Source: Paracoccus lutimaris
GTDB lineage: Bacteria; Pseudomonadota; Alphaproteobacteria; Rhodobacterales; Rhodobacteraceae
Length of the DNA stretch: 64,000 nt
Reading direction: 5' to 3'
Assembly (NCBI RefSeq): GCF_003337565.1
Contig: NZ_QPJL01000011.1
Coordinates: forward strand, 1-64,000
Shown piece after piece: positions 1-8,118 of this stretch (position 1 is its first letter; every line of letters starts with the position of its first letter). The translations under genes and the position numbers were made by a program. The notes below the pieces were generated by a model, which was given only the letters and a program-made list of their open reading frames with translations, had not been told where the DNA came from and made no database searches.

Positions 1-240
1 GGTTCGGGCATTTCCACGAAGGGCGCACCATTGCGCAGCGCCCCGGGTTTGCGCTGAACGACTGCCAGATAGTGGCGCCAGTCATAGATGACGCGCCCCG
101 GCTGGCGGTGCGACCGGTCGATAATGCGCTCATGCGTGCAAATCACGTGGCCCTCGGCCACAACCACCAGCCGCTCAGGGTAGATATGGCGCATCGGTGC
201 ATGAGTTTCAGGCGGATTGGCCTGACCCTGATATGACGAT
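1..240 (-). pseudogene. IS21-family transposase (IstA) C-terminal fragment, running off the left edge
   Basis: Reading the minus strand from about 240 down to base 1 gives one open frame ending (at the window edge) in the pattern YDWRHYLAVVQRKPGALRNG, which I recognise as the C-terminal signature of IS21-type IstA transposases, preceded by an IYPERLVVVAEGHVI strand typical of the beta-barrel part. Upstream the frame meets a TGA near 273 and no IstA catalytic DDE region is present, so the gene is truncated at its 5' side. The 3' end lies outside the window. It marks an old insertion or rearrangement border. Confidence 0.75.
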
Positions 241-471
241 TGCCCAGCCGCCCCGACCGCCCGCCCCGGTCATGTCTGCAGATGAGTTTGCCCTGGCCTT
301 TGGCCCTTGGGCTTCGTGGATCGAAACCGCCGCGAAGGTGATCGTTTCGGCTTTGCGCCTCAGATGGCAGGATGCCAAATGTGTCGCACATGGTCGCATT
401 CAAGCGTTTTTATATTGGCGGGTTTTTTGGCGGGTAAATCCGCTCAACGGCAATAAATATAAATAAAATCA

Positions 472-660
472 ATGTCATATGGCGGAGACGAAGAAACCCA
501 GCTGAAGGAAGCGCTTTCAACCATCCTCAACATCGATGGCGGTGACGGGCTGACCTACGACACGGCCAATTTGCCGGCCGTCGCGATCCGCGAAGATCAG
601 ATGTACGGCGGTATGCGCCTGCGCACGAGTGCGTTCTTGGGAACAACCCAGATTCCGATC
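472..660 (+). pseudogene. AbiEii/AbiGii nucleotidyltransferase toxin, internal fragment
   Basis: About 60 codons read DGLTYDTANLPAVAIRED, then YGGMRLRTSAFLG and IPI. This matches the stretch of AbiEii-type nucleotidyltransferase toxins just before the conserved QVDIGFGD motif. The frame loses the family pattern right after IPI (about 660), and the usual N-terminal part (KGALL... and DLDLL metal site) is absent, so only an internal slice survives. The ATG at 472 is probably fortuitous. No antitoxin (AbiEi) partner is visible. It is a relic of a toxin-antitoxin or phage-defence gene broken by rearrangement. Confidence 0.6.
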
Positions 661-921
661 CCTTGCTGCGCCGCCAGCGGAAATGGCTACTGGCTTTCCT
701 CGTGGTCCGAACGCCGCCCGGAACAGCGGGTGATCCTATCGATGCAGCGCCGCAGAAGAGACCGGAGCCCCTCGCTTTCCAGCGCCGCGCGATCCATCCG
801 CGCCTGGCTAAGGCCGTCGCCTTGCACGAAAACGATGCTCGTCCTGCAGCGCTGCTTCGCGCGGTCGCTGGCCAAGGGACCAAGGCGGCCGGTCAAGAAT
901 GGCGGCGCGTACCAGTTTGGG
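661..921. other. unassigned stretch between toxin fragment and transporter operon
   Basis: Several overlapping frames stay open here on both strands because of high GC, but none gives a protein pattern that I recognise, and none has a convincing start with a ribosome binding site. It lies between a broken toxin gene and the end of an ABC operon, so it may be debris from the same rearrangement. Confidence 0.3.
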
Positions 922-2007
922 TCAGGATTCGGCGACAAGATGGGCGTCCTCCGGGTTCCACCAGGCATAGAGGTTCTGGCCCATCCCGATCGGCAGATCG
1001 GCGAATTCGTCGTGCCCCTTCTGGACGCGGATTTCCTGGCCCTGGGAGGTTTCGAGATAAAGCGTGGCGGTGGCGCCGACGAATTCCTCGCCGATGACCC
1101 GCACGGGCACGACATTGACCGCGCCCGCGGGCACCGTCACGCTGAGGTGGGTCTTGGTATCGAGAACGGTCATGGTCGCCGTGTCGCCCACCGTCTGGCC
1201 TGCGTCAGGCGCAAGCCGCAGCTCGCCGGCCGGGGTATCGAGCGCCAGCCCCCCGCCCGCCGCGCGGACCTTGCCGCTGAAAAGGTTGGACGAGCCAAGG
1301 AAATCGGCGACGAACCGGGTGCGCGGGGTGCGGTAGATCTCTTGCGGGGTGCCGATCTGTTCGATCTTGCCCCGGCTCATGATCACCACGCGGTCGGCCA
1401 TCGAGAACGCCTCGGACTGGCTGTGCGTTACATAGACGAAGGTGATGCCGGTTTCGCGCTGAAGGTTCTTCAGGACCGACTGCATCCTCACCTTCAGCGC
1501 CGCGTCGAGTGCCGAAAGCGGTTCGTCAAGCAGCAGGATCTCGGGTTCGACCACCAGCGATCTGGCGAGCGCCACGCGCTGACGCTGGCCGCCGGAAAGC
1601 TGGGCGATATTGCGATCGGCGAATTCACTGATCTGCATCCGCTCAAGCCACTGTTCCGCCCGCCGCCGCCGCTCGGCCTTGCCGACGCCGCGCATCTTCA
1701 GCGCGAACTCGACGTTCTCGCGCACATTCAGGAAGGGGAAGAGCGCGAGGCTTTGCCACACCATCGGCGTGTCGCGGCTCCAGGTTGGCAGGTCGTTTAT
1801 CGGCTTGCCGGAAAGACGGATCACCCCTTTGCTCGGCGCTTCCAGCCCCGCCAGCATCCTGAGCGTCGTCGTCTTGCCACAGCCGGACGAGCCCATGATC
1901 GCGAGGAACTCGCCCTTGCGGATCTCGAAATCGAGCTTCTGGACGGCGACGAAACTGCCGAAGCGTTTGACGACGCCTTCGAACGAAACGAGCGTGTCGC
2001 GTTGCAT
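922..2007 (-). CDS. ABC transporter ATP-binding protein, polyamine-type (PotA-like)
   Basis: 361 residues. ATPase of the importer encoded by the four genes from 4874 down to 922. Walker A GSSGCGKTT at 39-47, Q-loop near Q85, signature LSGGQRQRV at 137-145, Walker B ILLLDEP at 157-163, switch His in VTHSQSEA near 195, then a C-terminal TOBE-like regulatory part (about 240-361), as in spermidine/putrescine ATPases. It starts 4 bases after the permease stop, so it is co-transcribed as the last gene of the operon. The neighbouring creatinine genes suggest that the transported compound is creatinine, creatine or a related guanidino compound; that substrate is an inference. Confidence 0.9.
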   Translation of the reverse strand: MQRDTLVSFEGVVKRFGSFVAVQKLDFEIRKGEFLAIMGSSGCGKTTTLRMLAGLEAPSKGVIRLSGKPINDLPTWSRDTPMVWQSLALFPFLNVRENVEFALKMRGVGKAERRRRAEQWLERMQISEFADRNIAQLSGGQRQRVALARSLVVEPEILLLDEPLSALDAALKVRMQSVLKNLQRETGITFVYVTHSQSEAFSMADRVVIMSRGKIEQIGTPQEIYRTPRTRFVADFLGSSNLFSGKVRAAGGGLALDTPAGELRLAPDAGQTVGDTATMTVLDTKTHLSVTVPAGAVNVVPVRVIGEEFVGATATLYLETSQGQEIRVQKGHDEFADLPIGMGQNLYAWWNPEDAHLVAES

Positions 2008-2010
2008 GCT

Positions 2011-2832
2011 TTACTCCTTGTCGGCGGGCGTGGCGCTGCGGCCTGACAGCAGAAGCTGCGCCAGGATCACAAGCGTCATGGACAGGACGAAGACGAAAGT
2101 TCCGATCGCGTTGATCCGCGGGCTGACCTGACCTTGCAGGAAGCCCAGCACCTTGACCGGCAGCGTCTCGTTCAGACCCGAGACGAACCATGCCACGGCG
2201 AATTCGTCGAATGAGACGGCCATGGTGATGAAGAGTGCGCCAAGAATGGCGGGCATCGTGAAGGGCACGATGACGTGGCGCATCGCCTTCCATTCCGACG
2301 CGCCGAGGTTCCAGGCCGCAGGCTCAAGCGCCGGGTCCATCTGCGACAGCCTGAGCCTGATGATGGCCATGGCAAAGGGGGCGCAGACGACGACATGCGA
2401 GATGATGACCGAAAGCGCATTGCCCGACAGGCCGACCCGGGACAGATAGGCGAGCATGGCGAGGCCAAGGATGATGACCGGGATCGTTGGCGGCAGAAGC
2501 GCCAGGGCCAGATAGACCTGCTTGCCGAAGAAATTGTAGCGATAGTCGGTATAGGCGGCGCCGAAGCCAAGTGCGGTCGATACCACCCCGACGATCACGC
2601 CGACAAACAGGGTGTTGCGCGCGCCTTCCCAGACCAGCGGGTCGGTGGCGACCGCGCGATACCAGTCGAGCGTGAAGTGACCAAGCGGGATCGAGGGGAA
2701 GCGGTCCGAGTTGAAGGAGAAGACGAAACTTGCCGCGATCGGCGCGAAGACGAACGCATAGGCAAGCACGATATAGGCCATCAGCGCCCAGTCGACGGCC
2801 CGGTTGCGGTTGGGATCGGCGGACGCGCTCAT
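2011..2832 (-). CDS. ABC transporter permease, PotC-like
   Basis: 273 residues from the ATG at 2832, which overlaps the stop of the upstream permease gene by four bases (ATGA), so I reject the longer open frame that begins at 3111. About six hydrophobic segments are visible, starting with ALMAYIVLAYAFVFAPIAAS. The inner-membrane-permease EAA loop reads as EPAAWNLGASEWKAMRHVIV. The gene order binding protein, permease B, permease C, ATPase is that of polyamine-type importers. It forms the second half of the inner-membrane channel. Confidence 0.88.
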   Translation of the reverse strand: MSASADPNRNRAVDWALMAYIVLAYAFVFAPIAASFVFSFNSDRFPSIPLGHFTLDWYRAVATDPLVWEGARNTLFVGVIVGVVSTALGFGAAYTDYRYNFFGKQVYLALALLPPTIPVIILGLAMLAYLSRVGLSGNALSVIISHVVVCAPFAMAIIRLRLSQMDPALEPAAWNLGASEWKAMRHVIVPFTMPAILGALFITMAVSFDEFAVAWFVSGLNETLPVKVLGFLQGQVSPRINAIGTFVFVLSMTLVILAQLLLSGRSATPADKE

Positions 2833-3674
2833 TTCGACTTCCCCTTGTAGGCGAATTTCACCGCGACAAAGGCCACCGCCAGAAGTGTGGCGATCATGGT
2901 CAGCGCGATGACCGCGGCGCGGGGCCATTGCTGGCCGGATTTCGTGGTGTCGGTGATCAGGATCGACAGCGTCGTCGGCTCGCCCCCGCCCAGATAGATC
3001 GGGCTGACGAAATCGCCGAACGACAGGATGAAGCAGAAAAGAGCGGCGATGACGAGGCCCGTCCGCGCCGACGGAATGATGACGGCAAAGACCGTGCGCA
3101 GGCGCCCGCAACGCATGTTATGCGCCGCCTCGATCAGCGTGCGGTCGATGAAGACAAGGCTGAAAAGCTGGAGGAGCACGACCAGCGGAAAGCTGAGCGT
3201 CAGGTAGCCGATCATCGTGGCGCCGACGGTGTTCAACAGCGGCAGCGGCCCAAGACCGACCCATCCAAGGGTGACGTTGATGATGCCCGAATCCGACAGG
3301 AAGATCTGCCAGGAATAGACACGGACGAGGTAGCTCGTGAAAAACGGGATGACCATCAGGAAGACGGCCCAGCGGCGGGCGGTGTCGGAAAGCTTGAAGG
3401 CGATGGCATAGGCCGCCGGGAAGGCCAGCACGCTTGTCAGGAACGAGGCAGCAGTGGCCAGAACGAAAGTCGTGCCATAAGCCTGCCAGAATACGGCGCG
3501 GCCATACATCGTGGTCCAGTTCACCGTGTCGAAATCCGGCCGCATCGCGAAGTTCTTCACGGTCCAGAACGACAGCGCGACAAGAAACAGCAGCGGAAAG
3601 ACAAAGAACAGGATCTGCCAGACGAGAAGCGGCAGCGAGAAGGTCAGGCCGTAAAGCGTGATCGGGCGTCGCAT
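2829..3674 (-). CDS. ABC transporter permease, PotB-like
   Basis: 281 residues with six predicted membrane segments; the first is LYGLTFSLPLLVWQILFFVF after a short basic N-terminus. The EAA-type loop (IEAAHNMRCGRLRTVFAVII) lies at about 185-203. Its stop overlaps the start of the next permease by four bases, showing tight translational coupling. It lies 75 bases after the binding-protein gene, with a hairpin in between, an arrangement that commonly lets the binding protein be made in excess of the membrane parts. Confidence 0.88.
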   Translation of the reverse strand: MRRPITLYGLTFSLPLLVWQILFFVFPLLFLVALSFWTVKNFAMRPDFDTVNWTTMYGRAVFWQAYGTTFVLATAASFLTSVLAFPAAYAIAFKLSDTARRWAVFLMVIPFFTSYLVRVYSWQIFLSDSGIINVTLGWVGLGPLPLLNTVGATMIGYLTLSFPLVVLLQLFSLVFIDRTLIEAAHNMRCGRLRTVFAVIIPSARTGLVIAALFCFILSFGDFVSPIYLGGGEPTTLSILITDTTKSGQQWPRAAVIALTMIATLLAVAFVAVKFAYKGKSK

Positions 3675-3702
3675 AGGCGGGCGCTCTCCGGTTGGTGGGT
3701 AC

Positions 3703-3729
3703 AGGCCAGCAAACAGCTGTTGTTGGCCT
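3703..3729 (-). promoter_or_regulatory. intra-operon hairpin between binding-protein and permease genes
   Basis: Inverted repeat AGGCCAGCAAACAG / CTGTTGTTGGCCT, a stem with one mismatch and one bulge and almost no loop. There is no run of T on the downstream (minus-strand) side, so it looks more like an mRNA-stabilising or partial-attenuation hairpin than a full terminator. Confidence 0.4.
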
Positions 3730-3749
3730 GTCTTTGCACTGGCGGCGGA

Positions 3750-4874
3750 TCAGGCGCCCTTGTATTCCGACCAGAAGTCGTTCCAGTCTTCGAGGCTTTG
3801 CTGCACCGGCCACTGGCGGAACTTGATGCGCCCGGCGCGGATCATTTCGATCGCGTTGCCGGCGTCCTTGGTCATCCCCTGGCGTTTTGCCTCATCAGGG
3901 TTTTCGGCCTGCAGCACTTCCCAGCCCTTCTGGTTCGGGATCAGCGCGGGATAGGCGGCCATCTGTGCAGATTTCGCCTGACCCTTGGCCGAGGTGATGT
4001 ACTGGATCCACTTCTTGGCGAGGTCGGCTTTCTGCGACCCCTTCCCGATCGAGAAGCATTCCGACCACTGCAACCCGCCCTGTTCGGGAATGATCGAACG
4101 CACCTTGGCGCCATTCTTTTCCAGAACCCCTGTGATCCAGTCACCGATACCACAGAAGGCAAGCATCTGACCGTCGTTCAGGGACGAGAAGGTGCCGCCA
4201 TAATCGAAGAAGCCGCCGATCTGCGGCCTGAGCGTCATGGTCTTGTCCTTCACGGCCTGCCAGGCCGCTTCGTCGATATCATAGGGATTCGCATTGCCGT
4301 TCAGCAGGCTCATCTGCCCCAGGTTCGGCAGGTGCCAGTCGAAATGACCGACTTTGCCGGTCAGTTTCGGATCCCAGAAAACATTGTAGTTGGCGGCCTC
4401 GGCCTCGGTAAGCGCATCGGTGTTATAGGCCACGCCGAGGAAGCCAAAGCGTGTGACCAGCGAGAAAAGCTTACCGTCGCTCCAATTGCCCGGGAAGTTC
4501 TGGAATTCCGGGAAATAATCGGTCAGATCGTAATCGTTCGGATCCAGCTCCTCGACATAGCCCGCCTCGTTCAGCGCCAGCACATATTCGGCGTCGGACA
4601 GGATCACGTCGAAGGTGCCGGGGGGCGATTGCGAGATCAGGCCCAGCATGTTGTCGCCGCCAGTATAGTATTTCGGCACGAACTTGACGTTATTCTCGGC
4701 CTCGAACTCGGCAACGATATCGGGTTCGGCATGGCCGTACCACGCCAGCATGGTCAGTTCCGTCGCCTGCGCGAAGGCGCGGCGTGACAGCATCGGGGTG
4801 GCCAGAACGGCGGCTCCCGAGGCAAGCAGTGAGCGACGCGTCAGGCCGGTCGCGGCCTTCTCAAACTCTGACAT
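3750..4874 (-). CDS. ABC transporter substrate-binding protein, PotD/PotF-type, Tat signal
   Basis: 374 residues. The N-terminus carries a twin-arginine signal (TRRSLLASGAA, residues 12-22) ending near SRRAFAQA, so the protein is likely exported folded. The rest has the extracellular solute-binding type 1/8 fold pattern of spermidine/putrescine binders (LAWYGHAEPDIVAEFEAEN, then a FDVILSDAEYV segment). First gene of the importer operon; its promoter region (4875-5002) contains a 17-bp motif shared with the creatinase promoter. Together with the adjacent creatininase and creatinase this suggests uptake of creatinine or creatine. Specificity cannot be read from sequence alone. Confidence 0.88.
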   Translation of the reverse strand: MSEFEKAATGLTRRSLLASGAAVLATPMLSRRAFAQATELTMLAWYGHAEPDIVAEFEAENNVKFVPKYYTGGDNMLGLISQSPPGTFDVILSDAEYVLALNEAGYVEELDPNDYDLTDYFPEFQNFPGNWSDGKLFSLVTRFGFLGVAYNTDALTEAEAANYNVFWDPKLTGKVGHFDWHLPNLGQMSLLNGNANPYDIDEAAWQAVKDKTMTLRPQIGGFFDYGGTFSSLNDGQMLAFCGIGDWITGVLEKNGAKVRSIIPEQGGLQWSECFSIGKGSQKADLAKKWIQYITSAKGQAKSAQMAAYPALIPNQKGWEVLQAENPDEAKRQGMTKDAGNAIEMIRAGRIKFRQWPVQQSLEDWNDFWSEYKGA

Positions 4875-4947
4875 CTCAGTAGCTCCCTGTTCTCGTTGTT
4901 CTGGATTATGGATTGACGAGAGGTTAGGAGATCGGCGCGTCCGAACA

Positions 4948-4964
4948 AAATACGTTCTTGAAAT
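4948..4964 (-). promoter_or_regulatory. LysR-box-like motif upstream of importer operon
   Basis: Minus-strand sequence ATTTCAAGAACGTATTT, 74-90 bases upstream of the binding-protein ATG. It matches 14 of 17 positions of ATTTCCAGAACAAATTT found at almost the same distance upstream of creatinase (8182-8198). Both contain AT-N11-AT with a TTC-NN-GAA core when read on the other strand, the form expected of a LysR-type binding site. Inference: target of the LysR regulator encoded at 5003-5896. Confidence 0.45.
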
Positions 4965-5002
4965 TCATTGATAAGCGCGCGTTATGGCGCAGGATCGACA
5001 GA

Positions 5003-5896
5003 CTAGCCCGTGACGGTTTGCACACCTGATCCGACGCTTTCCAGGCTGGCCACAAGGTCGCTGACCAGTTGCAGCCCGGCCGCCGATAGCCGCGGATGCT
5101 TGTAGAAAAGGCCGATTCGCAGCGGCTCCAGCTTCGGGAAACCTTCGTCTTCGCGCAGCTCGCGCATGCCGGACAGCATCGTGGCATGGGTCAGGGCCGT
5201 GACGCAAAAACCGTTCAGGACAGCGTTCTGCAGGCCCGAGATGCCCGGCCCGGTATAGATGATCCGCCAGCGGCGTTCGGCCCCGTCGAGCGCCTCGATC
5301 ATGCGCGAGCGGTAATCGCAGCCCTCCAGATGCGCGCCAAGCGGGACAGGGCGCGTGTCCGGCAGGTCGAGCGTCTCGGCCGCTGCCCAGATCGGCTGCT
5401 CGACCCAGGCGCGCGACAGATAGGGCATCCGCGCCGTCGGCATGGTGGCGACGATGATGTCGAGGTCGTCCGAGCGCAGGTGCTGGTGCAGTTCGCGGCT
5501 GAGGTCGCAATAGATCTCGAGATCGACCTCGAGGTGATTGCGCCGGAACGTGGTCAGCGTGTTCTGAAGGAAGGCCACGGCATAGTCGGTCGGCAGGCCG
5601 ATGCGCAGGACAGCGCTCATTTCCGCGCGATGGAAATAGCGCACGGCCTCATCGTTGATGCGCATCATCTCGCGCGCATAGGACAGAAGCGCTTCGCCGG
5701 CCGGTGTGGGCGAGATCGCGCGGCCTTCCTGCGACAGAAGCGGCGAGCGGACGAGGTCCTCAAGCCTGCGGATCTGAAGCGAGATCGCCGGCTGGCTGCG
5801 CCCCAGCACCGCCCCGGCCTTGGAATGGCCGCCAAGCTCCACCACCGCGATGAAGGTCCGCAGAAGATCAGTCGGCAGGTTTGTGAGCAGCGCCAT
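5003..5896 (-). CDS. LysR-family transcriptional regulator of the creatinine locus
   Basis: 297 residues from the ATG at 5896 (MALLTNLPTDLLRTF); a longer frame from 5956 adds 20 residues without LysR similarity. The N-terminal helix-turn-helix is at about 24-45 (GHSKAGAVLGRSQPAISLQI), followed by the usual linker helix and a substrate-sensing domain (LRIGLPTDYAVAFLQ). It is transcribed divergently from creatininase, with 98 bases between them, and lies just upstream of the importer operon on the same strand. It is the obvious candidate for control of both, probably in response to creatinine or a breakdown product. Confidence 0.88.
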   Translation of the reverse strand: MALLTNLPTDLLRTFIAVVELGGHSKAGAVLGRSQPAISLQIRRLEDLVRSPLLSQEGRAISPTPAGEALLSYAREMMRINDEAVRYFHRAEMSAVLRIGLPTDYAVAFLQNTLTTFRRNHLEVDLEIYCDLSRELHQHLRSDDLDIIVATMPTARMPYLSRAWVEQPIWAAAETLDLPDTRPVPLGAHLEGCDYRSRMIEALDGAERRWRIIYTGPGISGLQNAVLNGFCVTALTHATMLSGMRELREDEGFPKLEPLRIGLFYKHPRLSAAGLQLVSDLVASLESVGSGVQTVTG

Positions 5897-5994
5897 GGAT
5901 TTGCCCCGCCAATGGAAGCATTGGGACAATATATTTTTCAAATGCTTGTCAGGCAACTTAGATTTCGGTCAGCTCTCCAAAAGGTCAGGTCATC
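5897..5994. promoter_or_regulatory. divergent lysR / creatininase promoter region
   Basis: 98 bases, noticeably A/T-rich around 5930-5965 (ATATATTTTTCAAAT, itself of AT-N11-AT form). On the minus side CTGACA is followed, 15 bases later, by TATTGT, a weak sigma-70-like pair for lysR. On the plus side AAAGG about ten bases before the ATG at 5995 is a usable ribosome site. LysR regulators usually act from such divergent regions. Confidence 0.4.
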
Positions 5995-6771
5995 ATGAAA
6001 CACGCAACTGCTTTTGCCGCAGAACTTACCTGGCCCGACTACCACGCCGCAGTCCGAAACGGCCGCACGCCGATCCTGATCCCCATCGGCTCGATGGAGC
6101 AGCATGGCCACCACATGCCGCTGCATGTTGACGTGCTCTTGCCGACCGAGTTCGCCCGCCGCGTGGCCGAAGAGGTCGGCGGTCTTGTCGCGCCGCCGTT
6201 CACCTACGGCTACAAGTCGCATCAGAAATCCGGCGGCGGCAATCATCTCCCCGGCACGACAAGCCTTGACGGCGCGACGCTGGTAGCCTCGCTCAAGGAT
6301 GTGGTGAAATCTTTCGCGCGGCAGGGCGTTCGTAAGATCTGCCTGGTGAACGGGCATTTCGAAAATTCCTGGTTCATCGTCGAAGCGATCGATCTTGCCC
6401 TGCGTGAACTGAACTGGGACGGGATCACCGATATGAAGGTCGTGGTGCTGTCCTACTGGGATTTCGTCCACAAGGAAGCAATCGCGAAGCTTTACCCCGA
6501 TGGCTTCCCCGGCTGGGACGTCGAGCATGGCGGGGTTCTTGAAACCTCGCTGATGCTGGCGCTTTACCCGCATCTTGTCCATCTCGACCGCGCCGTTGAT
6601 CACGCCCCGGCGACCTTCCCGCCTTATGACGTCTATCCGATCAAGCCGGAATGGACGCCCCCGTCCGGCACGCTGTCATCGCCGAAAGAGGCGTCGGTCG
6701 AGAAAGGGCATATCCTTCTGGAGGTCTGCACCAAGGGCATCGTGACAGCGCTGCGGACGGAATTCGTCTAG
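5995..6771 (+). CDS. creatininase (creatinine amidohydrolase)
   Basis: 258 residues. Interconverts creatinine and creatine (EC 3.5.2.10), a cytoplasmic metal enzyme of the creatininase/FAPy-deformylase family. Metal-ligand positions known from the Pseudomonas enzyme are all present: E35 and H37 in GSMEQHGHHM, D46 in HVDVLLPT, H121 and E123 in LVNGHFENS. Very high similarity to the Pseudomonas enzyme is also seen in YGYKSHQKSGGGNHLPGTTS (71-90) and VVVLSYWDFV, which separates it from generic members of the family. Divergent from the LysR gene; a strong terminator follows at 6796. It feeds creatine to the creatinase encoded convergently downstream. Confidence 0.9.
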   Translation: MKHATAFAAELTWPDYHAAVRNGRTPILIPIGSMEQHGHHMPLHVDVLLPTEFARRVAEEVGGLVAPPFTYGYKSHQKSGGGNHLPGTTSLDGATLVASLKDVVKSFARQGVRKICLVNGHFENSWFIVEAIDLALRELNWDGITDMKVVVLSYWDFVHKEAIAKLYPDGFPGWDVEHGGVLETSLMLALYPHLVHLDRAVDHAPATFPPYDVYPIKPEWTPPSGTLSSPKEASVEKGHILLEVCTKGIVTALRTEFV

Positions 6772-6795
6772 CCCGACTTTTGCCACGGGCGACCT

Positions 6796-6823
6796 GGGGA
6801 CCGTTCCGGTCCCCTTTTTCTTT
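6796..6823 (+). terminator. intrinsic terminator of creatininase
   Basis: GGGGACCG at 6796-6803, loop TTC, CGGTCCCC at 6807-6814, then TTTTTCTTT. A perfect 8-bp stem with a T run, 25 bases past the creatininase stop. Confidence 0.85.
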
Positions 6824-6856
6824 GGCGAGCCGGTTTCACCCTGTCGGAGAACAGCC

Positions 6857-6885
6857 AACGGGGGCCAGCTTTGCCAGCCCCCGTT
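6857..6885 (-). terminator. hairpin downstream of creatinase
   Basis: AACGGGGGC at 6857-6865 and GCCCCCGTT at 6877-6885 form a 9-bp stem with an 11-base loop, 19 bases after the creatinase stop on the minus strand. No clear T run follows, so termination here is probable rather than certain. Confidence 0.5.
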
Positions 6886-6903
6886 CCCGCTCATGGACGC
6901 GGC

Positions 6904-8118
6904 TTAGTTCCTGATGATGTTGTGTTCGGGTCCGAAGGGGAAGCCGGTGATGTTCTCGGCCCCGGTCTCGGTCACGATCAGGATGTCGTGCTCGCGGTAG
7001 CCGCCCGCGCCCGGCATACCCTCGGGCAGCATCACCATGGGCTCCATCGACACGACCATGCCCGGCTTGAGCTCGGTCTCGATATCCTCGCGCAGCTCCA
7101 CCCCCGCCTCGCGGCCGTAATAGTGGCTGAGCACGCCGAAGGAATGGCCATAGCCAAAGGACCGGTACTTGAGCAGATCCCACTGCCGGTACATGGCGTT
7201 CAGCTCCAGTGCGATCTCGTTGCATTTGGCGCCGGGCTTGATGAGATCCAGCCCCCGGCGGTGAACGGCAACGTTCTTTTCCCAGATATCGAGGCTCGCA
7301 TCATCGACGCTGTCGCAGAAAAGCGTGCGTTCCAGCGCCGTGTAATAGCCGAAGATCATCGGGAATGTGTTGAGCGACAGGATATCGCCCGACTTGATCT
7401 TCTTGTTTGTCACCGGGTTATGTGCGCCATCGGTGTTGATGCCCGACTGAAACCAGGTCCAGGTGTCCATGAGTTCGACGAAGGGGAAGGAATTGGCGAT
7501 CTCGCGGATCATCGCGTTGGTCCCGGCAATGGCCACCTCATGCTCCGGTACGCCTGCCGCCACCGCGCCCGCGACGGCCCAGCCGCCGACGTCGCAGATG
7601 CGGGCACCCTCGCGGATCAGCTTGTGCTCCTCCGCCGACTTGATTGAACGCATCCACATCGAGGGCTGGGCGATGTCGACGAACTCGACCCCCGGCAGTG
7701 CCGCTTCCAGCGCCTTGCGATAGTCAAGGTTCACGTGGTCGAACTCGATCCCCAAACGCTTCACGCCCGGCGTCAGCTGCCGCACCGCGCGGTAGAAATT
7801 GTCGCGCCGCCAGTCGGTGTAGGTGATGTTGTTGCCAAAGCTGCGCCGCCACGGCTGCCCGCCGTCGATTCCGGCCGAGATCGTCGTGGCATTGTCCTGG
7901 GTGATGACCATGCCGTATTTGCGGCCAAAGTAGCAGTAGAGCCAGCCCGAGTAATAGTTGATGCAATGGTAGGAGGTGAACAGCGCCGCATCGACGTTGT
8001 TCTTGGCCATCCAGCCGCGCACATCGTCCTGACGGCGCTTCATCTCGGCGTCGGAGAAGGGTGAAAAGTCCTTGTCCCCGTTGTGCCACTCCATGACGTG
8101 CAGCATGTCATCTGTCAT
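6904..8118 (-). CDS. creatinase (creatine amidinohydrolase)
   Basis: 404 residues from the ATG at 8118; a frame reaching 8232 adds a poor 38-residue head. Hydrolyses creatine to sarcosine and urea (EC 3.5.3.3). It has the pita-bread fold of M24 peptidases but the creatinase signatures: SYHCINYYSGWLYC (49-62), DGGQPWRRSFG (85-95), LMDTWTWFQSGINTDGAHNP (216-235) with the catalytic histidine equivalent at H233, and FGYGHSFGVLSHYYGREAG. The length equals that of the Pseudomonas enzyme. It is convergent with creatininase. No sarcosine oxidase gene is in the window, so the rest of the pathway must be elsewhere. Confidence 0.93.
   Translation of the reverse strand: MTDDMLHVMEWHNGDKDFSPFSDAEMKRRQDDVRGWMAKNNVDAALFTSYHCINYYSGWLYCYFGRKYGMVITQDNATTISAGIDGGQPWRRSFGNNITYTDWRRDNFYRAVRQLTPGVKRLGIEFDHVNLDYRKALEAALPGVEFVDIAQPSMWMRSIKSAEEHKLIREGARICDVGGWAVAGAVAAGVPEHEVAIAGTNAMIREIANSFPFVELMDTWTWFQSGINTDGAHNPVTNKKIKSGDILSLNTFPMIFGYYTALERTLFCDSVDDASLDIWEKNVAVHRRGLDLIKPGAKCNEIALELNAMYRQWDLLKYRSFGYGHSFGVLSHYYGREAGVELREDIETELKPGMVVSMEPMVMLPEGMPGAGGYREHDILIVTETGAENITGFPFGPEHNIIRN

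Noticed and set aside
472-2046. A 524-codon plus-strand open frame across the ABC ATPase gene
   Set aside because: Only its first 63 codons resemble a real protein family (AbiEii); the rest is the antisense of the minus-strand ATPase gene, which has all ABC motifs.
2730-4787. A 685-codon plus-strand open frame over the permease and binding-protein genes
   Set aside because: Antisense shadow in high-GC DNA; charged, low-complexity translation, while the minus strand encodes well-defined importer proteins.
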